From Silene conica (Eukaryota; Streptophyta; Magnoliopsida; Caryophyllales; Caryophyllaceae), in NCBI GenBank assembly GCA_029255685.2, contig CM055318.2:15319001-15383000 (forward strand): DNA of 64,000 nucleotides, read 5' to 3'. Made by a program: the position numbers and the translations under genes. Positions 22,155 to 33,273 of the stretch are shown here, one piece after another. Below the pieces are notes generated by a model. The model had not been told where the DNA came from. It did no database searches and was given only the letters and a program-made list of their open reading frames with translations. The number at the start of each line of letters is the position of its first letter. The first letter of the stretch is position 1.

Positions 22155-22814
22155 GTCAAGGGGTCTGAAAATAACAAGATAATGATGATAATGATATGAC
22201 CTACTTTCAAAGTTTGAAGTTGAAGGGATGGATTAATATAAATGTAAAGGTACAGAGTACAGACAGCTATGGGCTTCTTATCTTCATTCGCTAATTAAGG
22301 TATACTTAATGTTGTGTGGGCTGCCACTGCACCTGAATCTACAACAGCTTGACAATTCTCACTTGTCCAGCGTCGGCCTGTCTCATGGATCACCAACTCA
22401 TGCTTTGAATTTAAGATTATAATATTCCGTCTTAAACTTAATATAATACGAAGATATATCATCTATTACAAGTTGAAAACGAATATTACAATATGGAATG
22501 ACATTATACATGAAGTATTATATTTTTCCCTATTTGACCTTCCAAGTTCCACCCATCTTATTGAAATAAGACAATATTTATCTTCTACTTGTAAGTTGTA
22601 ACGGATAGTATCTAATCCAAATAAGGTGTTTGTAAACTTAAGATGTGAAATATTATCTTATATCACAATATCTCATTTTAAACCGTCATTATCCCTCTTA
22701 ACTCCTAAGTCTTAAGTATAAGACGGGTCAAATACATATCAATTCACCTCACTTGTCACCTAGAAAATGACAATGTTTTTGTCTTTATTACCCACATAGT
22801 AATATAGATATATA
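22155..22814. other. AT-rich intergenic DNA
   Basis: No gene is seen. It would hold the promoter of the small minus-strand gene. A phrase TAAGTATAAGACGGGTCAAATA near 22715 resembles common plant MITE texture but has no partner end. Confidence 0.4.
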
Positions 22815-23072
22815 CTCCCTCCATTCATATCCACATTACACATTTCTTTTTTCACGTTTGCCAACGCGTCTTTTGTACGGTAAATATTGTTAGCTACGTA
22901 TTTTCAAAAATTATAAAAATTAGATATTAATAATATACTCGTAAAGACAAATAAAACTAGATCCCACATGAATATAATTTTATTTACGTATTGAGAGAAA
23001 ATCGAATTTGAATGGTTGTTTGTGAATAGTGTGTAAAATAGAAATGTGTAATATGGATTTGAATGGAGGGAG
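22815..23072. mobile_element. Stowaway MITE (Tc1/mariner)
   Basis: A 258-bp element begins CTCCCTCCATTCATATCCA and ends with the inverse CTCCCTCCATTCAAATCCA, flanked by TA on both sides (22813-22814 and 23073-23074). The ends, TA target and size are those of Stowaway MITEs. It is non-coding. Confidence 0.9.
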
Positions 23073-23703
23073 TAGGATTTACCTTTTATTTATTTTTTTA
23101 ATCGCATTTCACTTTTTTCTTATTCATTTCATAAAAATATATTTAATTGTTTTAAATTTAAGATAAAAAGTATTCGTTTAAACAAGGATTTTCGGTGATG
23201 CTTAACCTCTAAACGTATTAAAATTAACAGATGAGAGGTCTATGCTCAACCAAATTTAATTAATAAGAATCCACCTAATTCTCAAACATTCCGCACACAG
23301 ACTCCATTCTTCTAGATACATACTCTATCTTCTAAAGTTAAAGCAATCCTATATTTATCTTTTAGACGTTGCATCTTATTGATCACGAGAATTGGGGGAG
23401 TTTTAATTACATAGGCTTTGCAAATCCACGAAAAAGTTGGTCTAAAACTATTTTGTGCACATAAATTGTCACCTAACGGTCACAAATTTCTAATTTCTCA
23501 CATAGATTAAAGTAATGACAGGTAAGAGAATAAATGGAAGAGATAGTTGTGTGTGAGATCGCAAACTTATAAAAGTCACGACCAAGATTTTTATTGTTTT
23601 GCATAAATGGTGATTTCACCTGGATTAATAATGTGCTTTTTTTAAGCACAAAAATATGCGCTTTCTCCGTTTTTTTGAGTTTTTTACGTACTTTATTATA
23701 GAA
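23073..23703. other. AT-rich intergenic DNA
   Basis: I see no gene or bounded repeat between the Stowaway MITE and the Helitron. Confidence 0.4.
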
Positions 23704-23816
23704 CTAGTCTTATACCCGTGCAAACTGCACGGATTTGTTATTTAATAAAAATTAGTTTTAAACCCGTGCAAAATTACACGGGTATCCTTTTTTAGAAAAA
23801 TAGAACATAAATATTA

Positions 23817-25129
23817 GGCCGATTTGCATACTACTACCTATTAAAGTTAGAAATTTTCAAATTACTACCTAATAAGTCTATTTATGCAAAATACAACCTA
23901 AAAAGTTACAACTAAATAGAAACTACTACTAATTAGACGGAAAAGAGAGTTTGCAACTAATAAATCATCGGAGCTTTTGTTAAGACTATTTTACCCTTAC
24001 ACTCTAACAAATTAGCAATTACCCAATTTCAATCCGTTACATTTAATTTCCTTACTTTTAACCTAAAGCATCACAGTAAATAAAATTTACAGCGATTAAT
24101 CAACAAAATCAAGCGGTTTTCAACATCGTCATCGTCCTGGATCATCTTTCCATCATAGATACAGGTCGACTACTTCTATTTCTTACTTGTTTATCTTGTT
24201 ATTTTTGCTAATGTCAGAAATTTTCGCTTAAGTAGTGATTTCCAGAGGAATGATTTTCGCTTCTGTATGCACTGTGTTTAATTTTCATTTTTGGGTGCAA
24301 TTATACTATGAGAATTGATCATAGAAATCTTGAAATACAAATTCAGATTGAAAACGGACACTATCCGTCTCAAGTTGGACGGATAGTGACTCTCTCCCAA
24401 TATGCAAGTGGCAAAATCTATTGGTGCTCCATTTCCTACCCATTTGCTTATTGTGAGAGAGAAATATACGTTTTCAATTTGTGACGGATAGTATCCGTCA
24501 CAAGCAAGACACATTGTAAAACACAAATTTAATCTTGAAATACCTGCTTGTGAAATCCTTATTCGTTTCATGCGTGTAACCAGGTACTCTCTCATCACCA
24601 AAGAAATATAGGGTGAATATTCTAAGCCAATTATACTCCTTTAAACAAAATGGAGCCATTTTTGTCACTTACGTTAGAATATGAACCAGAAAGCCAGAAG
24701 AGAATTGGCATTAAGAGTGACTCTGCAATGGATTTATTAATTTGTTTAATTATTTCTAAAAAGGAGAATAAAGAGAGAATTTGGAAAAAGAAGGAAAATA
24801 AAGAGAAGAGTAAGAAGAATTAATGGAAAAAGAGAGATCGAGAAGCTAATGTTAATGGAGGGAAAATTTGGGTTGATTAATTTTGGGAAAGCAGGATTAC
24901 TTGAATTATTATTAAGGGGTAGTATGGGTATAAATTAATTAATAGTTTACGAAAGAAACGAATTTAGTCAATATCGGGTGAGTTTGGTAGTTTAAGTTGT
25001 GTTTTCCGTCGAATAGGTTGTAAACTGATAATTTTTGGAACTTTATAGGTAGTAGTTTGCATAATTAATCATAATATGTAGTAAAATGAAAATTTGTAAC
25101 TATAATAGGTAGTATTTTGCCATTTTTCC
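23817..25129. mobile_element. MULE (Mutator-like), non-autonomous
   Basis: The ends GGCCGATTTGCATACTACTACC and the inverse GGAAAAATGGCAAAATACTACC run into terminal inverted repeats of more than 100 bp with many matches (ACTACCTATTAAAGTTA / ACTACCTATTATAGTTA). The element is bounded by a perfect 9-bp target duplication TAAATATTA (23808-23816 and 25130-25138), which is diagnostic of Mutator-like elements. No transposase is present. It lies inside the Helitron. Confidence 0.85.
24348..24504. mobile_element. MITE with CGGATAGTATCCG ends
   Basis: A short element of about 157 bp has inverted repeats of about 60 bp, themselves containing small palindromes (GACGGATAGTATCCGTC at the right, CGGACACTATCCGTC at the left) followed by CTCTCTC and CAATATGCAAGTGG / CAATAAGCAAATGG. 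The edges are approximate. It is nested inside the MULE. Confidence 0.65.
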
Positions 25130-25703
25130 TAAATATTATTAACAAAACATAAACGATATAATTGGGCGGAATTTTAGTATTAATTTGTAACTTTGCTGAT
25201 GAATTTTAATCATTTGACAAAAAAAACCTGACCACGGTAACTTTAAAATCGGAAAAAAAATAAAATTTATACTTCTCGTAAGTATACTAAAACTCTTTTT
25301 TTATATATAGAACTAAGACGTTTGTTATTATAAACTGTTCAAAAGTTTTCCAAAATTAATTTCTTGGAATTAAAATATCTTGTTCTATATTTTTTAGTTC
25401 ATTTGTAGTTACATTTTAATATTTAAATTTTTTATTCTTATCAATTGGTGTAATTTATTATTAATATTATTTTAATCAAAATACTGCGATTTTCTGAAAC
25501 AACATTAATATTTTCGTACGTACGAAACATAAAACGTAATTATTTACGTACCAAAATAAACATAGCGGTTTTTCAGAAATTAAATTTATTTTCTTTGCTG
25601 CGGGGACCACATTTACCTTTTTTTTTTTTAGGAAAAAAAACTGAATGTGATGAGGTGGCTTCATGAGGATGGGTTAAATGTTTTGGTATTTATATAGATA
25701 AGA

Positions 25704-26174
25704 TTCTTTAGGAAGGTAGAAGATAAGTTTTATAATAATTAATTAATTATCTTCTTTTAAAGTTATTTATATTAAAAAATAAAGTTCTAAAATAAAACAA
25801 TAAAATCTCTTTATGTTTTAATGAATTTTAAATTATCAATCTAAAAATTGAGTTATAAAATAGTATTTAAATTTTTAGAAATTATAAATTTTAGTTGTAA
25901 TTAACGTAAATAATGCATCAATGTCAACTGGCCATGGTTATTGTACTATGCTATATCTTTTGTTAGTTAAGTTTGAGTTACTACGTTGTCTTAATATTCA
26001 AGCGATTTCAGGAAAACTCGACTTACATATCAAACAAAATTATTTGGATGAAAATAAAAAAAAATTATTTGGATGAAAATAAAACAAAATTAATAAAACT
26101 GAATCTGCCAGAACAGTTGCAGAGGGCAAAATATTAAACTTGTTTTTCATTTAGTCAAACTTGTGCAAGGTTAA
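25704..26174. other. AT-rich intergenic DNA
   Basis: Nothing is recognised except a short duplicated phrase AATTATTTGGATGAAAATAA (26037-26085). Confidence 0.4.
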
Positions 26175-26612
26175 AATGAAAATTTTGATCTGTACACGTC
26201 GTAAATGAAAATTTAGACACCGTTTTTCATGTAGTACTCAATTGTTAATTAGTGAAACGGAATCAAGTGAAGATTATGACCTAATGCATTTTTAAAACGA
26301 AAATTTAGTCTCATGCACTTTTGAAATGAAATTTTGACCCGTGCATTTTTAAAACGAAAATTTAGACCCATGTATTTTTGAAATGAAATTTTGACCTGTG
26401 CATTTTTAAAACGAAAATTTAATTCCATGCACTTTTGAAATGAATTTTTTACCCGTGCATTTTAAAACGAAAATTTAGATCATGCACTTTTGAAATGAAA
26501 TTTTGACCCGTGCATGTTTAAAACGAAAATTTAGTCTCGCGTACTTTTGAAATAAAATTTTGACCCCTACATTTCTAAAGTGAAAATTTTGACTCATGCG
26601 CTTTAGAAATTG
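26175..26612. repeat. Tandem repeat, 58-bp unit of two 29-bp halves
   Basis: Two related halves alternate: TGCATTTTTAAAACGAAAAT and TGCACTTTTGAAATGAAATT, each followed by TTAGxCC or TTGACCC. About five to six dimers are clear from 26284; a degenerate one precedes at 26175. It is non-coding. Confidence 0.85.
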
Positions 26613-28815
26613 TACAATAGTCAACCCGTGATATTATACTATAAATATATAGAAATTTAAAAGTAAACAATAATGTAAAAGTGTGTTGATTTTAAGTGTT
26701 AAATCTCAGTATATACAATATGAATTTGATATAGGTATTTTAAATAAATACGATATACTACTAAAAATCTTAAACAATAATGTTCCCTCAAACTAAATTT
26801 AAGCAAAATCGCAATGTTTTTATTAGATGTGTATCTCGATTATTCTCTACAAAGATCTATATAATATAGTCCGTTATAGGCAAACTTGACAAAGAAATGC
26901 CTCGATCTCAAGAACCAATTGAAACTCGCCTGGAAATAACTCGTTTTTCAACCCAACTCGGAAATGATTTGATCTAGTAACAACCCTCGTTTTTAGGGAA
27001 AGACCCGTGCGTCCAACCCGTGATAATATAATTTAATAAGATTATTTATTCAAACTTTGTATTCAATTAATTACAATCCCCAAACTACATAATATGTATT
27101 ATGAATTGACTTTTGAAATTTTAAGATAAAATATATTTATATTTGAACATACTAATTAATAAATTAGTAAAACATATTTTATTTTGACAACCTAAGGATT
27201 TATATTGATTACTAACTTATTTAAATGTGTCAGTATTACTCATAAAATATCGAGTTATTAAAATAAAATTAAATAAAAAAATATATAATCTAATGATTAG
27301 TTTGAGCTATTATTCTAATGGATCAGTCCTATGTTATAGGACAATCCTATAAGAGAGTTGTTGCATATAAAATAGCATAACCAAACTTGACCTAATGATT
27401 GCACGGGTATCCTTAACTTACATTTATTGGACTCATTGATATTAACTTGGGCTCATCGATGAAAAGATCGAAATTAAATTAAGCTAGTCGATTGAACAAA
27501 GTCCATAAGAATTGAACTTAAGAGTCCGTAAATAACAACTCAACCAAATCCACCATATTTTTCATATAAATTCATTGGAACAGACTCTCATTTCCATCCA
27601 TACACCAACCTTAGCTCAACTAACTCTCTCCCGCATCTCCCCCTGATTTCATATTTTTATTCTCTCAACTCTCATACTTAGATCTCACTCTACATTCTGC
27701 TTTTTCATCCTCAAATTGATACGTTTATATAAAATAAAATAAAAACAATGTTTTTGTCATAAAAAACATTATAATTCATATGGTGCTTTTAATATTATCT
27801 ATTATTTTCGACTCTAGTCATCACGGCTAAATACTAATTGCATGCAATTTTTTTTACATATTTTATTGTTGATCGATTAATTTAGAAGTATTTTAAGTAA
27901 ATTGTTTTCTATTTTTTCGAGTTCCATTTTTTTCTAATCCGTGAATATTTTTTTATTAATGTCGTCTTTTATATTATTTTGATATGTCATAGGGAGTAAT
28001 ACATGATTTTTTTTCATGGAAAAATTTTCATATCTTTTTCATCTAGTTGATTTTTATTATTTTAACGAAATATTTTTTATAGTTTCAATTTTTGTATCAT
28101 ATATATTGTAATTAACATCAGTCGCATATTCGGCTTTCAACTTACTTGATTGTGAATTCTCTAGAGTATATAATGTGAATTCCTTCAATAAAAGCACAAA
28201 AAGAAGTTAGAAAACATGAGAAACAATGTGGGACACATTTGAAAAAAATAAAAAAATATTGTACTTTCAACCATAGTGCGACACATAAGCACTGTGGTTG
28301 TTGCTTTTATATATAGGATGTTCTATTTAATTTTTTATGTTTTTATTTTTAGCGAGTTATGATCTTTTTAAATGACAATGATACATACATGTTGTTTGCT
28401 TTAGGATAATAAAGTATTTTCATTCCCAAGCTCCTCCATACTACACTTATTTTGACATATACCCGATATTTGTACAAAAAGTAAAGTCAAGGTGAAAATT
28501 AATGAAACGGAAGAAGTAATATGCAAACACAGTTAGAATAGACTAGTACACAAACAGAGTTATACAAAATGATTTTATATATGGAGTATAAAATTAAGTC
28601 CTTTGACAACTAGTTATGACAGTCTCATCCTCACCAGTTAGGCCGTTAAATATTCATCCACCCGATTTAAATAAATGGTCAAAAACTCGACTAAATGGAT
28701 GATGGGTAATGACGGTGAAATAAATGAATACTAAATTCAACCCATCATTCACTTGTTATCCGATATTATTCTTTTTAAAAAAGAGATAATCAATACTACA
28801 TTGCTCTACTTTTTA
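26613..28815. other. AT-rich intergenic DNA
   Basis: About 2.2 kb with no gene or bounded element. Isolated Helitron-like phrases (GTCCAACCCGTGATAAT near 27010, TTGCACGGGTATCCTTAAC near 27396) look like debris. Confidence 0.4.
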
Positions 28816-29222
28816 GAGCATCCACATTGAAGAGGATGATGAATCCTCTTAGCACCTTCTCTCCTTAAAGAGGACATCCTCTTTAATGTGGGATTAATTT
28901 TTACATCCTCTTTGACAGAGGAAGAGGAAGACTTCCTCTATTTGTAGAGGAAGTACAACCTTGGCCCAAGTGCTCAATAGCCTATGAAATTGATGCATTT
29001 GGTTTTTATTTTATATAATTATTATTAAAAAATAATTAAAGAATGAAAGGGGAACTAAAAGAGGATCCTTTTTTATATGGAGAAAAATTTAAAAGAGAAA
29101 GAGGGGGAGGATGAACATAGTGGAAAATGAGTTGGAGGAAAGAGAATGTGACGTGTCAAAACGGTAGTGGGTAAGAGATAAAATAAGAGGAAAATTACTT
29201 TTACCCTTCAATGTGCATGCTC
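28816..29222. mobile_element. PIF/Harbinger MITE
   Basis: A 407-bp element with ends GAGCATCCACATTGAAG and the inverse GAGCATGCACATTGAAG, flanked by the 3-bp target duplication TTA (28813-28815 and 29223-29225). These are Tourist/Harbinger traits. It is non-coding, with internal inverted copies of AGAGGA(T/A)GTCCTC-like motifs. Confidence 0.85.
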
Positions 29223-29351
29223 TTATTCAAGCAAAAATTAACTTTCTAGATTTCCAAAGCACTTCAAGGATTAACCAACCACAATTTTTTGTCCCTACCA
29301 TTAAGTACCACCTCCAACTATCACACCTATCTTCCACCCGCTTTAATAGGA

Positions 29352-29813
29352 GGACCATATATCTGATGTACTACCACAATTTTTTACTTTTTGAGCATTT
29401 ATAATAATGTTTCTGAGTTTTGTTTTATAAATTATGGGTATTAGTATAAAGTTTTTGAGTTAAGTTATTAAAACATTAAGCTCAAAAACATACAATAAAA
29501 CTCAAAAATATTACATATAAATTTAATTATATTTTAGTTTTAACGGAAAAAATTAAAATATAACTTATAAATTTTTATAAGCTCGGAAAAACACACATAT
29601 GTTCAAAAACAAATAAAGTTTGACTTAATAAGCTCAAAAAAGAAAACTCATATGCTCAAAAACAAATAAAATTTAAGGTAATAAGCTCAAAATAATATTC
29701 ATATGCTCAAAAAAAATATTCATAAGCTCAAAAAAATATTCATATGCTCAAAAAAATATTAATATGCTCAAAAATTAAGAAAAGTGTGAGATAGTACATT
29801 CGATGTATGTTCC
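29352..29813. mobile_element. Palindromic-end repeat with GCTCAAAAA array, copy 1
   Basis: The ends GGACCATATATCTGATGTACTA and the inverse GGAACATACATCGAATGTACTA form an inverted repeat of about 27 bp. The 3' half holds about eight copies of (A/T)GCTCAAAAA. A related copy lies at 62973-63332. No clean target duplication is seen, so the superfamily is open. Confidence 0.65.
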
Positions 29814-30310
29814 TATTTCTCCCTTTACAGTGACACTGACGATATCATTTATCGTCGTATTCCCCTCATATATTCCATGCGATCACCCAAGCCTCCCCCC
29901 TTTGATTACAAAGACAAACATATGTAAGTTTTGCAAAAGTTTTTTTGATTAATTATATCAATGTTTTAGGGGTTGTTTGGCTACCCATAAAATTACACCG
30001 GAACTTAAATTGATGTGAACTACAAAATAGGTAAATTGTTTGATTACCTCAATTCACATGAATTGGAATTTCTTATGAATTCCAATTCCTCCATAATAAA
30101 GGGAGTTTAGACTTGAGTACTAAGTAAGTGAGAATATTATATATACAATGCCTACATATAACCGAACAATATTTTCTAATTCATGCGAACTCTAAATGAC
30201 ATGGCATTTTATAGGTATGTTAAGTTCTTTTACGTAACCCAACAGCTCCTCAGTATCCTTCTTTAAAAGTTTTATATGGTTCTTATTATCATTAATATAG
30301 TATTATAAAA
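29814..30310. other. Intergenic DNA, possible hAT-like end
   Basis: GGGGTTGTTTGGCTACCC near 29969 looks like a hAT-type MITE end, and GAATTGGAATTTCTTATGAATTCCAATTCC near 30060-30090 is palindromic. No matching far end was found. Confidence 0.3.
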
Positions 30311-30799
30311 TGTTGGACGAAATTATAGAACTCAAAAACTATAATTCAACACAACAAGAAATATTGCAATAACAAAATAAAGGACCAGAAATACCGAAAC
30401 TGAAAGGTAGTGACGTGGTGCGGAACCACTGCCTTAAAAACTATCTCTCCGGTATGACCGTGGTGGTGATCAATACTGACCGGTAGTTCCCCAAGGTTTA
30501 CACTACTACAATCTCCACGCAGCTCCGCCCACTCGAAACTGTGAGACTTGGAACAATATTTTAACTTTACCCAAACAACTCTTCTTTTTGTAGAAAAGAG
30601 GAAGAGAAGTAGTGAGTTAGATGGATTGAAGGGAGGGTGCGTGCTCTCCTTATATAGCAAAAATAAGAAGAAACTCTTGTTTCCTCACCAATGTGGGACA
30701 ACAAGTGAGTTCTCCTTATATAGCAAACAAAGGAATGAACTCTTGTTTTCTCACCAATGTGGGACAACATTTGTTCCAAAAGAGCCCCTATATCCAACA
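30311..30799 (-). repeat. Outer Copia 3' LTR
   Basis: The right edge is followed by the polypurine tract (30800-30809; AGTGGGGGAT on the minus strand). Near it a 66-bp block carrying a TATATAAG box is present twice in tandem (30646-30711 and 30712-30777). The block also carries TTGTCCCACATTGG on the minus strand. Confidence 0.9.
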
Positions 30800-31288
30800 A
30801 TCCCCCACTAGGGGCGATAATGACAAAGAAGAAGCGATCCTGGGTAAAGGAAGGATTCGATACTTAGGTATTAATATCTTTCGATTTGAATTAATACTTT
30901 AGTGAAATGAGGAAACGACTTACTTACAGCTAGAGAATATCCTGCGATTTGAATTCCTAGCTGAGCTTCGGTCGATACACCCCACAACACATATCATTAC
31001 CTTCTGAAAAATATCGTTCCGCGACTAAGTGCAACGCGCTCTTTTAGAGCCTTGCGTTTTCCTTGGTACTCATAGATGTGTTCACAAGACTTCTCATAGT
31101 CTTATGATTATCACACCTACGTAGGTGGCTCAAGTGCTTCTCAATAGCACTTTTCACGCAAGCCATTAAGGACAAATGTCCAACCTGGTGTATAATTCAT
31201 CAAGTGTGTCTCAAAAGCACCACCGTTTAAGGCTATGAATTACACAACGTCATATAAACAAGAGACTTTAGAACTAGTCAAGTGTATA
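30800..31288 (-). other. Outer Copia 3' non-coding region
   Basis: From the polypurine tract to the point where the inner Copia inserted. The last 100 bp (31188-31288) are the first unit of a tandem repeat that continues at 39783. Confidence 0.7.
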
Positions 31289-32473
31289 TGTTGGGTTTCT
31301 TAAACTCACATTATGATTTTAGTCATACTAATTTTAACTCATAATCTTATAGATCTTATTGCATGCATAACTAGATGATGGCCAAACCACAAGAAGAACA
31401 AATAATCCTTACATTGTTTGAGTTTCGGCTAAATGGGCACAATCAAGGACTCCTTCTTTGATTGTTCTTGAGCTTATATCAAAGGATGATCCTCCTAGTC
31501 CCCAAATTAGAAGACCTCCAATGAGTTAACACCAAGACACAATCTAATAATATTTATGTTAGATCTTACTAGAATCTCACACAAATAACCTAGTTATTAC
31601 TATTATTATCTTATAATAATTAAGTGAATGAACAATGTAAATTGTTCTTGAGTTTTGGATAGTACACGGCTGAAAATCAAGAGAAGGATGAGATTATTTT
31701 TCTCTCTAAAACTCTCTCAATGTTTGCATGTTGAATAATGAAGAATGAATTAGAGCTAGTGTACAATACACTCTCCTTTGGCCTTTTGTTTGGACGGTTG
31801 GATGAGGTGCCCTATGCATGGGCACCAAACCACCACATGTCAATATTAGTCTATAAAATGTTTTATAATTTTATCAAATAAAATTCAAACATAAAATAAC
31901 ATAATACATATATAATGTAATGGTAGTGTGATGGTCTATCACACGGTCCAAACCCAAGCCTACCATGTACATTTTATCACTTATAAAATGGACATTATTA
32001 GTTTAACTAATTTAAACTTAATTATCATGTAATAATAATCCTATTATTATTATTAGATTTTTATATTAAAACATTTCTAATATAAATTAATTCATTCTTA
32101 AATAATGTTTCATAAACATATTAGCTTTAGTAATGACATATCATTCACTAAAATGTTTACAATTTATAATCGTATTATAAATATATTCCAAACTCGATAT
32201 ATATAAACCAGGATTGATATGTCTCGAATCATATACGACCATATCTTTTTCTTATTAAAAGAGTTGTCCTATAGGTGTGACCTAAAGGGATCGACTGATC
32301 ACCACCGTCATACGACAGTAATGTTAAACTCTAGTAAGCCAATCATTACCGATTAATGTTGATCAGTCGACTATATGAAAAGGATCATCCCTGAGTATTC
32401 TTATTACAGATTTATCAGCAATTTATATTTTACTGACGTGATCGCACTATTGTTGAGGACACTTTTCCCAACA
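31289..32473 (-). repeat. Inner Copia 3' LTR
   Basis: 1185 bp. Paired arms TCGACTGATC (32291-32300) and GATCAGTCGA (32361-32370) enclose a second stem (TAATG/CATTA). This double stem is shared with the LTRs at 1-199 and 12.3 kb. Confidence 0.92.
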
Positions 32474-33273
32474 ATCTCCTACTTGTCCTCGACAAGTGTG
32501 CGTCACCAATTCTCTTGTCCTATTACGTCATCTCCCACTCAATGCAAGGTGTCTTGCAGGTCGTACTTGCATTTGATCATATCTTGAGTAGTTTTTCTCG
32601 ATCTGGAGATTTAACTGCTTTGACCGGAATTATCTACCATAGATACCTTCCGAGCGTGGCCACGCATTTCCAGTTAAACTTCTCCTCGAGTGGCCTTGAG
32701 ATATAAGACAACCCTGACAAGGGGTTGGACAATTCCTATCCTACTTTTCCCTTCGACTGGCATAGTCCATCATGACCCAAAAGAAGCCCATTTGACCCCC
32801 TTTAACGGTTGATCGTAGAGCTAAAATCAAAGTCACTCTGAAAACTATGTCACCTCGGGCGAACAGTCTCAAGTCAAAGAATTGACTAGCAAGAATACAT
32901 ATAGTAGTTCTCGCCACGACCAGGCTAATTATAAAATTTCCAGAACTCTATAAGCGGTCACAATATGCCCGACAAAGTGCCTCATGCAGTCTGCCTATGT
33001 GATCGACTAGTCATACCTTATGACTCTATGGCATTTGAACTTGCCATCAATCGCCTCACATTCTAGTTGCTTCGAGACGTCACCTCATACAAGCGACTAG
33101 GGGCTATACTAAGTCTATCTGGTCCACTTAATGGGGTTCAAATTGTCTCTACAACCCATCTAGATTTGACAAAGTATATAAATATGAAGTTTTAATGTAA
33201 AACATAAAACTTTTAAATAATAAACACGGTTATCATATATGAACAATAAAACTTGTATTTCATATCACATAAG
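32474..33273 (-). other. Inner Copia 3' non-coding region
   Basis: 800 bp between the end of pol and the LTR. The polypurine tract AGTAGGAGAT (minus strand) abuts the LTR. No frame is of interest. Confidence 0.7.

Larger units (their letters stand above)
23704..25703 (-). mobile_element. Non-autonomous Helitron, 2.0 kb
   Basis: On the minus strand the 5' end reads TCTTATCTATATAAATACC. The 3' end has a hairpin (CCGTGCA, loop, TGCACGG), a short spacer and a terminal CTAG. It lies between A (25704) and T (23703), the Helitron target. There is no Rep/helicase gene. A second hairpin with a CTAA end lies 45 bp inside the 3' end. About 1.3 kb of the interior is a MULE that inserted later. Confidence 0.7.

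Noticed and set aside
29213-29404. 63-codon frame
   Set aside because: It spans the end of a Harbinger MITE and the start of another repeat.
30548-30902. Stress-type or host promoter with open frame
   Set aside because: It is the duplicated TATA block of the outer Copia LTR, and the same frame appears in its partner LTR.
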